Counted from the first letter of the stretch, positions 51,005 to 61,235 are shown. The stretch is 64,000 bases of DNA from Alphaproteobacteria bacterium (GCA_016870115.1 VGCH01000003.1:16364-80363); one strand, 5' to 3'. Made by a program: numbers and translations. Notes: generated by a model from the letters alone, not told the origin.

Positions 51005-52081
51005 TTGAAGCCCGACGCCGCGCCGTTGACCTACAAGGACGCCGGCGTCGACATCGATGCGGGCGACGCACTGGTCGAGGCGATCAAGCCGCTGGCGCGC
51101 GCCACGCATCGTGCCGGAGTGATGGGCGGACTGGGCGGCTTCGGCGGACTCTTCGATCTCAAGGCCGCCGGCTTCCGCGATCCGATCCTCGTCTCCGGAA
51201 CCGACGGGGTCGGAACCAAGCTCAAGATCGCGATCGATGCGGGGCTGCACGACACGATCGGCATCGACCTCGTGGCGATGTGCGTGAACGACATCGTCGT
51301 GCAGGGCGCCGAGCCACTGTTCTTCCTCGACTACTACGCAAGTGGCCGGCTCGACGTGGAAGTGGGTCGCCGTATCGTCGCGGGCATCGCCGAGGGTTGC
51401 CGCCAGGCGGGCTGCGCTCTGATCGGTGGCGAGACCGCCGAAATGCCCGGCCTCTACGCGGACGGCGACTACGATCTCGCGGGCTTCGCCGTCGGCGCCG
51501 CCGAGCGTTCCTCACTGCTGCCGCGCGCCGACATCGCCGCGGGCGACGTGGTGCTGGCCCTGCCGTCGGGCGGCGTTCACTCCAACGGCTACTCGCTGGT
51601 TCGCCGGGTCGTTGAACGCTCGGGCTTGGGCTACGACCGGCCGGCGCCCTTCACCAACGACACGCTGGGCCGCGCGTTGCTCGCGCCGACACGGATCTAC
51701 GTGCAGGCGATGCTTGCGGCGCAACGTGCCACGGGCGCCATCAAGGGACTGGCGCACATCACCGGCGGTGGCCTGCCGGGAAATGTGCCGCGCTGCCTGC
51801 CCGACGGTACGCGTGCGGTTCTCGACGGCAGCAGCTGGGCACCCGCACCGGTCTTCCGCTGGCTCAAGGAGACCGGCGGCGTCGCCAGCGACGAGATGCT
51901 GCGCGCGTTCAACTGCGGGCTGGGTATGATCGCCGTGGTCGCCGCCGAAGACGAGGCGCGAGTGCGCGATGCCCTCGCGGCGGCGGGCGAACGTGCGATC
52001 CGGGTCGGCTCGATCGAGCGCGGCCCCGGTGGCGAAGCCGATTGTGTAATCGAAGACGCCGGGGCGCTGTGGCGCGCCTGA
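51005..52081 (+). CDS. purM: Phosphoribosylformylglycinamidine cyclo-ligase (AIR synthetase)
   Basis: PurM closes the imidazole ring in purine synthesis, using ATP. The 358-residue protein starts near [27 protein letters not shown] and has the family segments [52 protein letters not shown] and [13 protein letters not shown]. No ATG or GTG fits upstream; TTG at 51005-51007, preceded by AAAGAG, is the most plausible start. It overlaps purN by 13 bases. Confidence 0.94.
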   Translation: MKPDAAPLTYKDAGVDIDAGDALVEAIKPLARATHRAGVMGGLGGFGGLFDLKAAGFRDPILVSGTDGVGTKLKIAIDAGLHDTIGIDLVAMCVNDIVVQGAEPLFFLDYYASGRLDVEVGRRIVAGIAEGCRQAGCALIGGETAEMPGLYADGDYDLAGFAVGAAERSSLLPRADIAAGDVVLALPSGGVHSNGYSLVRRVVERSGLGYDRPAPFTNDTLGRALLAPTRIYVQAMLAAQRATGAIKGLAHITGGGLPGNVPRCLPDGTRAVLDGSSWAPAPVFRWLKETGGVASDEMLRAFNCGLGMIAVVAAEDEARVRDALAAAGERAIRVGSIERGPGGEADCVIEDAGALWRA

Positions 52082-52719
52082 AGGTCGGCGTGCTGATTTC
52101 GGGGCGCGGCAGCAACATGGCCGCGCTGATCGACGCTGCGCGCGCGCCCGACTATCCCGCCGAAATCGCGTGCGTGGTCAGCAACCGCGCCGCGGCCGAA
52201 GGACTTGCAACGGCGCGGGCCGCTGGGATTCCGACCGAGATCGTTGCGCTCTCGGCGCATGCGGATCGCGCGGCGGCTGATCGGGCGATGACCGCCGTGC
52301 TTGCGCGGCACGGCGTTCAGCTGGTGGCGCTGGCCGGCTTCATGCGGATCCTGAGCTCCGACTTTCCGGCGCACTGGGCTGGCCGGATCGTCAACATCCA
52401 TCCCTCGCTCCTGCCCGCCTTCAAGGGACTCGACGTGCAGAGACAGGCGATCGAGGCCGGCGCGCGGGTCAGCGGCTGCACCGTTCATTTCGTCACCGCC
52501 GAACTGGACGCGGGCCCCATCGTGGCCCAGGCGGCGGTCCCGGTCTTGGCGGGCGATACGCCGGCGACACTCGCCGCGCGGATTCTGCGCCAGGAACACC
52601 GCCTCTACCCGCTGGCGATTCGCTGGATCGCCGAGCGTCGGGTCCGCATCGAGGGCGGCCGGACGCTCGTGGACGGAGTGCCGCCCGGCGCTACGCTCCT
52701 CTTCTCCCCCGATGCGTAA
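52069..52719 (+). CDS. purN: Phosphoribosylglycinamide formyltransferase
   Basis: PurN transfers a formyl group from 10-formyl-tetrahydrofolate to GAR. The 216-residue protein starts [20 protein letters not shown] and has the catalytic triad region: the Asn and His of [42 protein letters not shown] with the catalytic Asp. The GTG at 52069 overlaps the purM 3' end by 13 bases. purM-purN is a two-gene operon here. Confidence 0.95.
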   Translation: MARLKVGVLISGRGSNMAALIDAARAPDYPAEIACVVSNRAAAEGLATARAAGIPTEIVALSAHADRAAADRAMTAVLARHGVQLVALAGFMRILSSDFPAHWAGRIVNIHPSLLPAFKGLDVQRQAIEAGARVSGCTVHFVTAELDAGPIVAQAAVPVLAGDTPATLAARILRQEHRLYPLAIRWIAERRVRIEGGRTLVDGVPPGATLLFSPDA

Positions 52720-52722
52720 CTG

Positions 52723-52730
52723 GCTATAAA
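52723..52730 (+). promoter_or_regulatory. Candidate -10 of the CoxIV-like gene
   Basis: GCTATAAA at 52723-52730, 30 bases before the ATG, matches the alphaproteobacterial -10 form. No convincing -35 is visible. Confidence 0.3.
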
Positions 52731-52760
52731 CCCGCCACCAGAGTCTCCAGAGGATCCGAC

Positions 52761-52964
52761 ATGGCCGACGCTCCGCACGATTTCCGCGCCCACGCCAACA
52801 CCTACGAGGCGTTCAACAAGCTGTGCCTGTTCACCATCCTCTGGGTCACGTTGCTGCTGTGTTGCATGGCGCTGAGCCTGGTGGCCAATCTCGCCCTGCT
52901 CGCGCTCCTCCTTGGCCTGGGCGGCACGTTCGCCCTGTTGGTTTTCTTCGCGTTGGTCAGGTGA
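52761..52964 (+). CDS. aa3-type cytochrome c oxidase subunit IV-like small membrane protein
   Basis: This 67-residue protein has an N-terminal cytoplasmic segment (FRAHANTYEAFNKLCLFTILW) and a hydrophobic region (about residues 23-67, possibly one long or two short helices), matching bacterial aa3 CoxIV (PF07835). The subunit is non-catalytic. AGAGGATCC lies upstream of the ATG. No other oxidase genes are nearby; stand-alone copies near purMN/ndk occur in alphaproteobacteria. Confidence 0.75.
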   Translation: MADAPHDFRAHANTYEAFNKLCLFTILWVTLLLCCMALSLVANLALLALLLGLGGTFALLVFFALVR

Positions 52965-52984
52965 CGAAGCGCCCCGAAAACAAG

Positions 52985-53009
52985 AAAGGCGGCCCGGTGG
53001 GCCGCCTTT
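52985..53009. terminator. Bidirectional terminator between CoxIV-like gene and ndk
   Basis: A perfect 11-bp inverted repeat, AAAGGCGGCCC and GGGCCGCCTTT around the loop GGT, lies between the two convergent genes. The flanking A and T bases give each direction a short T-run, so it can serve both. Confidence 0.85.
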
Positions 53010-53035
53010 GTCGTTTCTGGAAGCCTGTCGCTCGG

Positions 53036-53458
53036 TCAGCCGACGATCTCGGCGCCAGCGAAGAAGTAGGCGATTTCGATCGCGGCATTCTCGGGCGAGT
53101 CGGAGCCATGCACCGAGTTCGCCTCGATCGACTCGGCGAAGTCCTTGCGGATGGTGCCAGCGGCGGCATTGGCCGGATTCGTCGCGCCCATGATCTCGCG
53201 GTTCGCGGCGATCGCGTTCTCGCCTTCCAGCACCTGGACCACGACCGGACCCGACGTCATGAAGGTGCAGAGGTCGTTGAAGAACGGGCGCGCGCGATGC
53301 ACGCCATAGAACGCCTCGGCCTGGGCGCGGGTCATCCAGATCCGCTTCTGCGCCACGACCCGCAGGCCCTTCTCCTCGAAGCGCGCATTGATGCGGCCGG
53401 TCAGGTTCCGGCGCGTCGCGTCGGGCTTGATGATGGAAAAGGTCCGTTCGATGGCCAT
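53036..53458 (-). CDS. ndk: Nucleoside diphosphate kinase
   Basis: Ndk balances nucleoside triphosphate pools by phosphate transfer through a histidine. The 140-residue protein starts [21 protein letters not shown] and has the active-site His117 in [12 protein letters not shown], and [19 protein letters not shown] precedes the ATG at 53456-53458. It is convergent with the CoxIV-like gene, and divergent from the ABC-F gene. Confidence 0.97.
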   Translation of the reverse strand: MAIERTFSIIKPDATRRNLTGRINARFEEKGLRVVAQKRIWMTRAQAEAFYGVHRARPFFNDLCTFMTSGPVVVQVLEGENAIAANREIMGATNPANAAAGTIRKDFAESIEANSVHGSDSPENAAIEIAYFFAGAEIVG

Positions 53459-53550
53459 GGTCTCCTCGCGCTCATATCGGTGCAATCAGGGCGGCGCTTA
53501 TAGACGTGGGGTCGCATGGCGGCAAGCCGCGTGCTAAGGGCGGCGCCGCC

Positions 53551-55425
53551 ATGCTCAAGATCGACGGCCTTTCTTTCCGCCACGGCGAGCGCGTGCTGTT
53601 CGAGCGCGCCTCGGCGGCGCTGTCCGACGGCTGGAAGGTCGGGCTGGTGGGTCGCAACGGCGCGGGCAAGTCGACGCTCCTGAAGCTGATCCAGGGCGAG
53701 TTGGAGGCCGACGCCGGCGAAGTCCGGCTCACGGGCCGGATGCGCATCGGCTGGGTGCCACAGGACCCGCCCGGCGGGGCGCAGACTGTTCTCGATGCTG
53801 TGCTGGCGGCCGACACGGAGCGCGCGCGCCTGATGGCGGAGTCGGAGACATGCGAGGACGGTCTGCGGCTGGCCGAGATCCATGCCCGGCTGGAAGAGAT
53901 CGGCGCTGCCGCCGGCCCCGCGCGTGCCGCGTCGATCCTGAGCGGCCTCGGCTTCGACCACGCCGCCCAGTCGCGCCCCTGCGGGGAATTCTCGGGCGGC
54001 TGGCGGATGCGCGTGGCACTCGCCGGCACGCTGTTCTCGGACCCCGACTTGCTGATCCTCGACGAGCCTTCGAACCATCTCGATCTTGAGGCCCAGCTCT
54101 GGCTCACGGAGCATCTGCGGCGCTTCCGACACACGCTGCTGATGGTCAGTCACGATCGCGATCTTCTGAACGATGTTTGCGGTCACATCGTGCATATCGA
54201 CGCCACGAAGCTGGTGACCTACAGCGGCAACTATGACGTCTTCGAGCGCACCCGCGCGGAGCGGCTCGCGCAGGACGCCGCCCAGCAGGCGCGCGCCGCG
54301 GCGCAGCGCAAGCACATGCAGGCCTTCGTCGACCGCTTCCGCTACAAGGCGAGCAAAGCCCGTCAGGCGCAGTCGCGCCTCAAGATGATCGAAAGACTTG
54401 GACCGATAGCCACCGCCCCGCTCGAGGATCGGATCGCGCTCTCCTTCCCGTCGCCGGAACAGCTGGCGTCGCCCATCCTCACGCTCGATGGCGTCGCGGT
54501 CGGCTACGGTGATGCGCCTGCGGTCCTGCGCGGCCTCGACCTGCGGCTGGACATGGACGACCGCATCGCGCTCCTCGGCCAGAACGGCAACGGCAAGTCC
54601 ACGTTCATCCGCCTCCTGTCGCAACGGCTGGAGCCACGCGGCGGCCGCGTGCAGCGGTCGGGTCGCCTCAAGGTCGGCTACTTCTCCCAAGATCAGGAAG
54701 AAAGCCTCGACTACGAGGCGAGCCCGTTCGACCACATGAACCGCGCCCTGGCCGGCGCCGGTGAGGCCAAGGTTCGCGCCCAGCTCGGCCGCTTCGGATT
54801 CTCGCGTGACCGCGCCGATCTAGCCGTTGGCGTCCTGTCGGGCGGCGAAAAGACCCGCCTGCTGCTGGCGCTCGCGACACGCAACGCGCCGCACATTCTG
54901 TTGCTGGACGAGCCGACGAACCACCTCGACATGGACGCCCGGGCATCGCTCGTCGACGCCTTGAACGATTTCGATGGTGCCGTCGTTCTGGTGAGCCACG
55001 ACACGCACCTCGTTCGGTTGGTGGCCGACTCGCTCTGGCTGGTGGCGGGCGGCACCGTGACGCCGTTTGCCGGGGATGTGGACGAGTACCAGGCGAAACT
55101 GCTCAAGGAGCGCGGCGTCAGACCGGCTCGCGAGGATCGCAACGCCGAGACCTCATCGCGCAAGGATCAGCGCAAGCTCGCCGCCGGTACGCGCGCGAAC
55201 AAGGCGCCGCTGCGCCGCGCGATCGAAACAGCCGAGAAGCAACTCGCCCGGCTCACCGTGGAGCGCGGCGAAGTCGAAGCGCGGCTCGCGGATCCGACGA
55301 CGTACACGGCAGCCGCCAGTTCGGTCACCGAGCTGCAACAGCGCAAGGCGCGCCTGGATCGCGAGATCGAGGCGGCCGAGCAGGCCTGGCTCGACGCGCA
55401 GCAAGCCTTGGAAAGCGCCGCCTGA
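53551..55425 (+). CDS. ABC-F family ATP-binding protein (Uup/EttA-like)
   Basis: This 624-residue soluble protein has two ABC ATPase domains: Walker A GRNGAGKST and GQNGNGKST, signature motifs SGGWRMRVALA and SGGEKTRLLLA, and Walker B LLILDEPSNHLDLEAQ and ILLLDEPTNHLDMDARA. The inter-domain linker (about 240-290) and a C-terminal coiled coil (about 550-620) are typical. No membrane domain is present. Such proteins act on ribosomes or, for Uup, on DNA. The ATG at 53551 begins directly with the first strand of the ATPase domain. Confidence 0.93.
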   Translation: MLKIDGLSFRHGERVLFERASAALSDGWKVGLVGRNGAGKSTLLKLIQGELEADAGEVRLTGRMRIGWVPQDPPGGAQTVLDAVLAADTERARLMAESETCEDGLRLAEIHARLEEIGAAAGPARAASILSGLGFDHAAQSRPCGEFSGGWRMRVALAGTLFSDPDLLILDEPSNHLDLEAQLWLTEHLRRFRHTLLMVSHDRDLLNDVCGHIVHIDATKLVTYSGNYDVFERTRAERLAQDAAQQARAAAQRKHMQAFVDRFRYKASKARQAQSRLKMIERLGPIATAPLEDRIALSFPSPEQLASPILTLDGVAVGYGDAPAVLRGLDLRLDMDDRIALLGQNGNGKSTFIRLLSQRLEPRGGRVQRSGRLKVGYFSQDQEESLDYEASPFDHMNRALAGAGEAKVRAQLGRFGFSRDRADLAVGVLSGGEKTRLLLALATRNAPHILLLDEPTNHLDMDARASLVDALNDFDGAVVLVSHDTHLVRLVADSLWLVAGGTVTPFAGDVDEYQAKLLKERGVRPAREDRNAETSSRKDQRKLAAGTRANKAPLRRAIETAEKQLARLTVERGEVEARLADPTTYTAAASSVTELQQRKARLDREIEAAEQAWLDAQQALESAA

Positions 55426-55427
55426 GT

Positions 55428-56645
55428 CTATGCCGCGGCGGGTCGCGGCGGGCTGACAACACGGATCGTGGTGACCAACAGGGCATTCACGACGTAGAGC
55501 GTGATCGCGATCCAGAAGATCGCGGCCGGCATGCCCCAATGCATCAACACGCCGAAAACGGGTGGCGCCAGGAAAGAGCCGATATCCAGCCCGGAGTAGA
55601 CGAAACCGAACACCTTGCCCGAGGCTCCCGGCGGCGTCGCACCGCGCACGATCATGTCGCGCGACGGGTTGGTGACGCCCGCGGCGAAGCCCGCCAGCGC
55701 CAACAGGGGCAGAAGCATCGACGGCGCGATCGCTTGCATCGCGATGGGCACGGTGAGCACGGCCGCGACCGACATGCCGACCGCCGCGATCAGGTCATGC
55801 CGCGTCACCCGATCGGCGTAGATCCCGCCCACGATCATGCCGACAGCGCCGCCAACGATGAACACCAGCAGGCAGAGCGCAGCATGCGACTGGCTCACAC
55901 CGAACATCTTCTCCCACGCCGGCACCGCGAAGTTCTGAACGCCGACGGTGTTGGCGGCGACCAGCACGAAATAGGCAAGGCAAACCAGAATCGGCGCCTG
56001 GAAGAACAGCCCAAACGACGCCGGCGCTGGTTCTCCGCCAGCCACTTCAGGCTTGCGATGGTCGGCGATGCGGCCGCTCTCGAACTGGACAGCTGCGGCG
56101 AGGAGCAGACCCGGGACGGCCGCGATCAGTGCCGCGCCGGCCCAGCCGAGGAGCTGAACGAGAAAGTACATCACCGGCGCGCCCGCCCAGCCGAGCGAAC
56201 CGCCAAGCCCATGGACGCTATACGCGCGCCCCAGTCGCGAGGGCGTCACCGACGCGTTGAGGATCGCGAAGTCAGCGGGATGGAACACCGAGTTGCCGAG
56301 ACCCGCGATCACCGCGATGACGGCCAGCGACGTGAAGCTGTCTGCACCGGCGACCAGCGCCATGCCGATCCCTGCGAGCGCAAGACCACCGGCCAAGACG
56401 GGCCGCGCGCCATACCGATCGACCGCGAAGCCGGCCGCGGTCTGGAAGACCCCGGAGACGGCGTAGTAGAGGCCCACCAGCGTGCCGACTTCGGCGAAGT
56501 CGAGTCCGGCGCGATCCCGCGCGATCAGCAGCATCGTCCCGAAGGCGAGCTGGTAGAGGTGGCTGAAGCCGTGCGCGAGCCCGATCAGGCCGATCAGCTC
56601 CGCGTCGCGACGTAAGGGCGGCAGGGCCCGGGCGGCATCGCTCAT
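55428..56645 (-). CDS. MFS transporter
   Basis: This 405-residue protein has 12 predicted membrane helices beginning LIGLIGLAHGFSHLYQLAFG, and an MFS motif between helices 2 and 3 (AGFAVDRYGARPVLAGGL). The HGFSHLYQL opening is shared by a group of uncharacterised MFS proteins in alpha- and betaproteobacteria. Substrate unknown. It converges on the ABC-F gene almost without a gap and diverges from the cyclase-family gene. Confidence 0.88.
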   Translation of the reverse strand: MSDAARALPPLRRDAELIGLIGLAHGFSHLYQLAFGTMLLIARDRAGLDFAEVGTLVGLYYAVSGVFQTAAGFAVDRYGARPVLAGGLALAGIGMALVAGADSFTSLAVIAVIAGLGNSVFHPADFAILNASVTPSRLGRAYSVHGLGGSLGWAGAPVMYFLVQLLGWAGAALIAAVPGLLLAAAVQFESGRIADHRKPEVAGGEPAPASFGLFFQAPILVCLAYFVLVAANTVGVQNFAVPAWEKMFGVSQSHAALCLLVFIVGGAVGMIVGGIYADRVTRHDLIAAVGMSVAAVLTVPIAMQAIAPSMLLPLLALAGFAAGVTNPSRDMIVRGATPPGASGKVFGFVYSGLDIGSFLAPPVFGVLMHWGMPAAIFWIAITLYVVNALLVTTIRVVSPPRPAAA

Positions 56646-56735
56646 GGTTGGATAATGACGGACGCGGCTCGCGACGGATAGTGTCGCGGCCACATGGCAG
56701 ACCCGCATGGGCCAGGGTCATCGGAGGAGGATGCA

Positions 56736-57773
56736 ATGCGGCGATGGAAGCGGCGGCCGGAGGGATCGACCTGGGGCGACTGGGGCGACGATGACCAGTT
56801 GGGCCGGCTGAATCTGCTCACGCCGGAGAAGGTAAGGCAAGGCGTCGCCGAGGTTCGCGAGGGTCTCTCGTTCTGCCTCAGCCTGCCGCTCGACCTGCCG
56901 GGCGGCAATGTCCTCAACCCGCGGCGCCTGCCGCCGGTCCTCTCCCCGACCGGCGACCAGAATGGCTGGCGGTTCAACTTCCTGACCAGGTCCATCGACC
57001 AGCGCTTCACCGACGTCGCCTGCGACGACCGGGTGATCCTGACACTGCAATACTCAACCCAATGGGACACCCTCGCCCATGTCGGCGCGCTGTTCGACGC
57101 CGATGGCGACGGGATCGCCGAGCCGCTCTACTACAACGGCTTTCGGGCGGGCTCGGACGTCGTCGGGCCGCAGCCCGACGCCGGCGGCGACGGCTGCGGA
57201 CACCTGAGCTATGCCCACAAGCTCGGCGTCGAGAACATGGCCGCCAAGGCGATCCAAGGGCGCGGCGTTCTGGTCGACCTCGAGAAGCATCTCGGGCGCC
57301 AGCATACCTACGTGGACTACGCCACGTTCCGGCGCATCCTTGACGCCGACAAAGTAATCGTGGAGCCGGGCGACATGCTGCTGCTCCACACCGGGTTCAC
57401 CGACGAGATCGTGAAGATGGACCGCAAGGTCGACCCCGCCCGCGCCCACGCGATGTGCGCGGTGCTGGACGGCCGCGACCAGCGCCTCCTGCAATGGATC
57501 ACTGACAGCGGCACTGCCGCCCTGATCGCGGACAACTACGGCGTCGAGGCAGTGCCGGCTCGACCCGCCGAGGGTCCGGGCGACCACCCGTCGCTGCCGC
57601 TGCACCAGCACTGCCTTTTCAAGCTCGGACTCAATCTCGGCGAGATCTGGTGGCTGAAGGATCTGGCGCTGTGGCTGCGCGAGAATGGCCGCTCGCGGTT
57701 CCTGTTGACCGCGCCGCCTCTGCGTCTGCCCGGGGCCGTCGGTTCACCCGCCACGCCGGTCGCCACCGTCTAG
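56736..57773 (+). CDS. Cyclase family (kynurenine formamidase-like) metal-dependent hydrolase
   Basis: This 345-residue protein belongs to PF04199: it has GRLNLLTPEKVRQG, the metal-site region QYSTQWDTLAHVGA (corresponding to HxGTHxDxxxH, with a subfamily-specific form) and ALIADNYGVEAVPA. Family members hydrolyse amides or lactones, including N-formylkynurenine, isatin or cyclic amides. Substrate unknown. The ATG at 56736 follows GGAGGAGG by 5 bases; the frame is open upstream to 56694. Confidence 0.85.
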   Translation: MRRWKRRPEGSTWGDWGDDDQLGRLNLLTPEKVRQGVAEVREGLSFCLSLPLDLPGGNVLNPRRLPPVLSPTGDQNGWRFNFLTRSIDQRFTDVACDDRVILTLQYSTQWDTLAHVGALFDADGDGIAEPLYYNGFRAGSDVVGPQPDAGGDGCGHLSYAHKLGVENMAAKAIQGRGVLVDLEKHLGRQHTYVDYATFRRILDADKVIVEPGDMLLLHTGFTDEIVKMDRKVDPARAHAMCAVLDGRDQRLLQWITDSGTAALIADNYGVEAVPARPAEGPGDHPSLPLHQHCLFKLGLNLGEIWWLKDLALWLRENGRSRFLLTAPPLRLPGAVGSPATPVATV

Positions 57774-57795
57774 AGTCTTTCCGGTCAGGCTGGAC

Positions 57796-58242
57796 TCAGG
57801 CGGTCTTTTCCCACCCGTTCTCGCCCTGTCGCCAGTAAGCCACGGTGTGGCCCGCGGACTTGTAGGACTTCCACCGCTCGCGAGAGTCGGCGACGACGGT
57901 CTCGTCGCGACCGTCGAAAAGCTCGAAGCAGCGTGTGTAGTCCGCGATCCGCTCGGAGCGCGCGCCGTCGGCCACGAACAGGAACGCCGCGCCGTTGGGA
58001 TTCTCATCGAGGTGGGAAATCCAGATGGGCTGGCGCGCCGCCTCGCCATCGCGCGCCGTGCCGTGCGGGAGGAACGAGCCCGGGTCAAAGCTCCACAGAT
58101 GCGCGGCGAGCGCCTCGGCACGTTCGGCCGAGCCCACCAGCACGACCGCGCGCTCGCCGGATTGCAGGGTACGGTCGAGCAGCCGCGGCAGCGCCTGCTC
58201 CAGTGTCGAGCGCGTCAGGTGGTAGAAGGCGATTTCGGTCAC
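57796..58242 (-). CDS. holC: DNA polymerase III chi subunit
   Basis: The chi subunit links the clamp loader to SSB. The 148-residue protein has TEIAFYHLTRSTLEQALPRLLDRTL, ERAVVLVGSAERAEALAAHLW, and HGTARDGEAARQPIWIS, all typical of HolC. The start could be GTG at 58240-58242, giving the canonical N-terminus, or GTG at 58264-58266, which overlaps the pepA stop. It follows pepA on the minus strand; pepA-holC is a conserved pair. Confidence 0.92.
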   Translation of the reverse strand: MTEIAFYHLTRSTLEQALPRLLDRTLQSGERAVVLVGSAERAEALAAHLWSFDPGSFLPHGTARDGEAARQPIWISHLDENPNGAAFLFVADGARSERIADYTRCFELFDGRDETVVADSRERWKSYKSAGHTVAYWRQGENGWEKTA

Positions 58243-58262
58243 CTCCCGTCCCCGCGCGCCCG

Positions 58263-59750
58263 TCACTTCTCGTAGTTGTCGGCGACCAGCCGATCGACCA
58301 GGCGAACGCCGAATGCCGTGGCGCCTTTGGGCGTCGTGGCATTGCCCTTGGACGACCAGGCGACGCCCGCGATATCGACATGCGCCCAGGCCACGCCCTC
58401 CTGCACGAAGCGCTGGAGGAACTGCGCTGCCGTGATCGAACCGCCGTCCCGGCCGTTGCTCACATTCTTCATGTCGGCGATGTCGGAGTCGATCAGCTTG
58501 TCATAGGCCGAGCCCAGCGGCATGCGCCACAGCTTCTCACCCGCCACGGCGCCCGCGGCGCGAAGCTTGTTGGAGAGCGGCGTGTTGTTGCAGAAGAGAC
58601 CCGCCCGCTCATGGCCCAGCGCGACGACGATGGCGCCGGTCAGGGTCGAGAACTCGACCATGGCCTGCGGCTTGAAGCGATTCTGGGCGTACCACATGGC
58701 ATCGCACAGGATCAGGCGCCCCTCGGCGTCGGTGTTGATCACCTCGACGGTCTGGCCCGACATCGTGGTGACCACATCGCCCGGACGCTGGGCGTTGCCA
58801 TCCGGCATGTTCTCGACGAGGGCGCACACGCCCACGACATTCACCTTCGCCTTACGCCCCGCGAGCAGGTGCATGGCGCCCGTGACGGCGCCAGCGCCGC
58901 CCATGTCCCACTTCATGTCTTCCATGCCACCGGCCGGCTTCAGCGAAATGCCGCCGGTGTCGAAGCACACGCCCTTGCCGATGAGGGCGAGCGGCGCCTG
59001 GCTCTTGGGTCCTTTCATCCACTGCATGACCAGCAGCTGGCTCTCGCGCTCACTGCCCTGGCCCACCCCGAGCAGGGCGCCCATCCCGAGCTTCTTGAGC
59101 TCGGCCTCACCCATGATCTCGACCTTGACGCCGAGTTTGGACAGCGCCTTCGCGCGCCGGGCGAACTCCGCCGGATAGAGGACGTTCGGCGGCTCCGTGA
59201 CGAGGTCGCGCGTGAAGAACACCGCATCGACCGTCGGGGCCAGTCGATCATAGACACGGCGGGCCTCTGCCGGACCCGCAACTGCGACCGTCACCGACTC
59301 CAGCGACAGCTTCTGGTCGGGCTTGTCCTTGGTCTTGTAGCGATCAAACCGATAGCCGCGCAGCAGGGCACCGAGCGCGATGTGTGCTGCGATCTGCGCC
59401 GGCGACAGTTTGCTCCCCTTCACCGGGTCGACGACAACGGTCAGCGCCTTCACGCCGGCGGCGTTGGCGTCCGCCACGATCGCGCCGCCCAGACCCTCCG
59501 CGGTGCGCCCATCAAGCTCGCGCGGCTTGCCGATCCCGACCAGAACCGTCCGTCCCAGCGGCGCGGCGAGGCCCAGCACCGGCAGCACGGTCTGCCTAGC
59601 CCCGGTAAAGCGGCTTGCGCTCATAGCGCGCGCCAACGCGTCACCGGCGTTCATCGCCTGCGCCGACGCCAGCAACTGCCCGTCGGCGGCCGCCAGAACA
59701 GCAACATTGCCTGCCAGCGACTTCGGAATGGCGGAAAACTCGACCTTCAT
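58263..59750 (-). CDS. pepA: Leucyl aminopeptidase
   Basis: This M17 enzyme removes N-terminal residues from peptides using two metal ions. The 495-residue protein has a macro-like N-terminal domain and the catalytic segment GKGVCFDTGGISLKP, MKWDMGGAGAVTGAM and the signature NTDAEGRLILCDA. It heads the pepA-holC operon. In some bacteria PepA also binds DNA as a transcription or recombination factor; nothing here tests that. Confidence 0.96.
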   Translation of the reverse strand: MKVEFSAIPKSLAGNVAVLAAADGQLLASAQAMNAGDALARAMSASRFTGARQTVLPVLGLAAPLGRTVLVGIGKPRELDGRTAEGLGGAIVADANAAGVKALTVVVDPVKGSKLSPAQIAAHIALGALLRGYRFDRYKTKDKPDQKLSLESVTVAVAGPAEARRVYDRLAPTVDAVFFTRDLVTEPPNVLYPAEFARRAKALSKLGVKVEIMGEAELKKLGMGALLGVGQGSERESQLLVMQWMKGPKSQAPLALIGKGVCFDTGGISLKPAGGMEDMKWDMGGAGAVTGAMHLLAGRKAKVNVVGVCALVENMPDGNAQRPGDVVTTMSGQTVEVINTDAEGRLILCDAMWYAQNRFKPQAMVEFSTLTGAIVVALGHERAGLFCNNTPLSNKLRAAGAVAGEKLWRMPLGSAYDKLIDSDIADMKNVSNGRDGGSITAAQFLQRFVQEGVAWAHVDIAGVAWSSKGNATTPKGATAFGVRLVDRLVADNYEK

Positions 59751-59903
59751 TGGGCGCCCCTGCTGTGGATCGATTCAAGACCACGCTTTTCGCCGGTGCG
59801 ACGTTCGCGCGCAAGGGGGCGGTCAGAGGTTCATCCGGCCGGCTTTTTGCGCTGGCATCGCCCCGCAAGCGCCAGTATCAGTACGGCCCCCAAGGGTAGG
59901 GCC

Positions 59904-61235
59904 ATGGCAGCAAACAAACTTCCTCGCATCAACGTCGTGGGACTGGGCAAGCTCGGCGCGCCCCTGGCGGCCGTCCTGGCGAGCCGCGGCTTCGACGTGA
60001 TCGGCCTTGACGTCAACAAGTCATTCGTCGACGCGTTGAACGCTGGCCGCATGCCGATCGTTGAGCCGCAGCTGAACGAGCTCATCGCCGCCAATCGCCA
60101 GCGCCTGCGCGCGACGCTCGATCCGCTGGAAGCGGTTCGGGACAGCGACGCCTCGTTCGTGATCGTGCCCACGCCGTCGGACAAGACCGGCTTTTTCAGC
60201 AACCGCTTCGTGCTGCAGGCGATGGAGTCGCTGGGCAAGGCGATCCGCGCCAAGAGCGGCTACCACCTGGTCGTCATCACCAGCACGGTCATGCCCGGTT
60301 CAACCGGCAGCGAGATCAAAGCGGCGCTCGAGGCCGCCTCTGGCCGCAAGGTCGGGCCCGACATGGGGCTTTGCTACAATCCGGAGTTCATCGCGCTTGG
60401 CAGCGTCGTGCGCGACATGCTGTTCCCCGACTCGATCCTGATCGGCGAGAGCGACACCAAGGCCGGCGACATGCTGCAGACCATCTATCTGCAGATGTGC
60501 GAGAAGAAGCCGCCGGTCCAGCGCATGAACTTCGTGAACGCCGAGCTCACCAAGATTTCAGTCAACACGTACGTCACGACCAAGATCTCCTACGCCAACA
60601 TGCTGGCGGACATCTGCGACCGGCTGCCCGGCGCGGATGTCGACGCGGTGTCGAAGGCGCTCGGCGCCGACACCCGCATCGGCTCCAAGTACCTCAAGGG
60701 TGCGATGGGCTACGGTGGCCCGTGTTTCCCGCGCGACAACGTGGCGTTCGCAGCGCTCGCGCGCTCGATCGGCGCCCGCGCCGACGTGGCCGAGGCCACG
60801 GATCGGATCAACAACTACCAGATCGACCGTGTCGGCGATCTCATCGGCAAGTTCGCGAAAGCGGGCACGCAGATCGGCCTGATCGGCATGTCGTACAAGC
60901 CCCAGACGCCGGTGGTCGAGGAAAGCCACAGCGTCAAGATCGCCGCGCGGCTCGCCGACCAGGGCTACGTCGTCTCGATCCACGATCCGTTGGCCCAGGA
61001 TGCCGCGATGCAGGCGCTCGGCGAGAAGGTCGTGGCGACCTCGTCGCTCGAGGCCTGCGTGCGCGGCTGCGACTTGCTGATCGTGGCGACCGGCTGGCCG
61101 GAGTATCGCGACATGGATCCCGAATGGTGCCGCCGCCCCTCCGGTCGTCTCACGGTGTTCGACCTGTGGCGCACGCTGCCCGCCAAGAAATTCTCCGCCG
61201 TGGCCGACATCCTGTATCTCGGCCAGGGTCGCTGA
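59904..61235 (+). CDS. UDP-glucose/GDP-mannose dehydrogenase family protein
   Basis: This 443-residue enzyme oxidises a nucleotide sugar to a uronic acid in two NAD-dependent steps. NAD-binding INVVGLGKLGAPLAAVLASRGFDVIGLDVN is at the N-terminus; STVMPGSTGSEI, CYNPEFIALGSVVRDM, and the catalytic Cys274 in YGGPCFPRDN follow, with a C-terminal UDP-binding domain. The closest class (UDP-Glc, UDP-GlcNAc/ManNAc or GDP-Man) cannot be set here. AAGGGTAGGGCC precedes the ATG. Confidence 0.9.
   Translation: MAANKLPRINVVGLGKLGAPLAAVLASRGFDVIGLDVNKSFVDALNAGRMPIVEPQLNELIAANRQRLRATLDPLEAVRDSDASFVIVPTPSDKTGFFSNRFVLQAMESLGKAIRAKSGYHLVVITSTVMPGSTGSEIKAALEAASGRKVGPDMGLCYNPEFIALGSVVRDMLFPDSILIGESDTKAGDMLQTIYLQMCEKKPPVQRMNFVNAELTKISVNTYVTTKISYANMLADICDRLPGADVDAVSKALGADTRIGSKYLKGAMGYGGPCFPRDNVAFAALARSIGARADVAEATDRINNYQIDRVGDLIGKFAKAGTQIGLIGMSYKPQTPVVEESHSVKIAARLADQGYVVSIHDPLAQDAAMQALGEKVVATSSLEACVRGCDLLIVATGWPEYRDMDPEWCRRPSGRLTVFDLWRTLPAKKFSAVADILYLGQGR

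Noticed and set aside
57933..59903. Long open plus-strand frame upstream of the nucleotide-sugar dehydrogenase, suggesting a 1,100-residue protein
   Set aside because: It runs antisense to holC and pepA, has no family features, and reflects the scarcity of stops in GC-rich antisense frames. The real start is the ATG at 59904.
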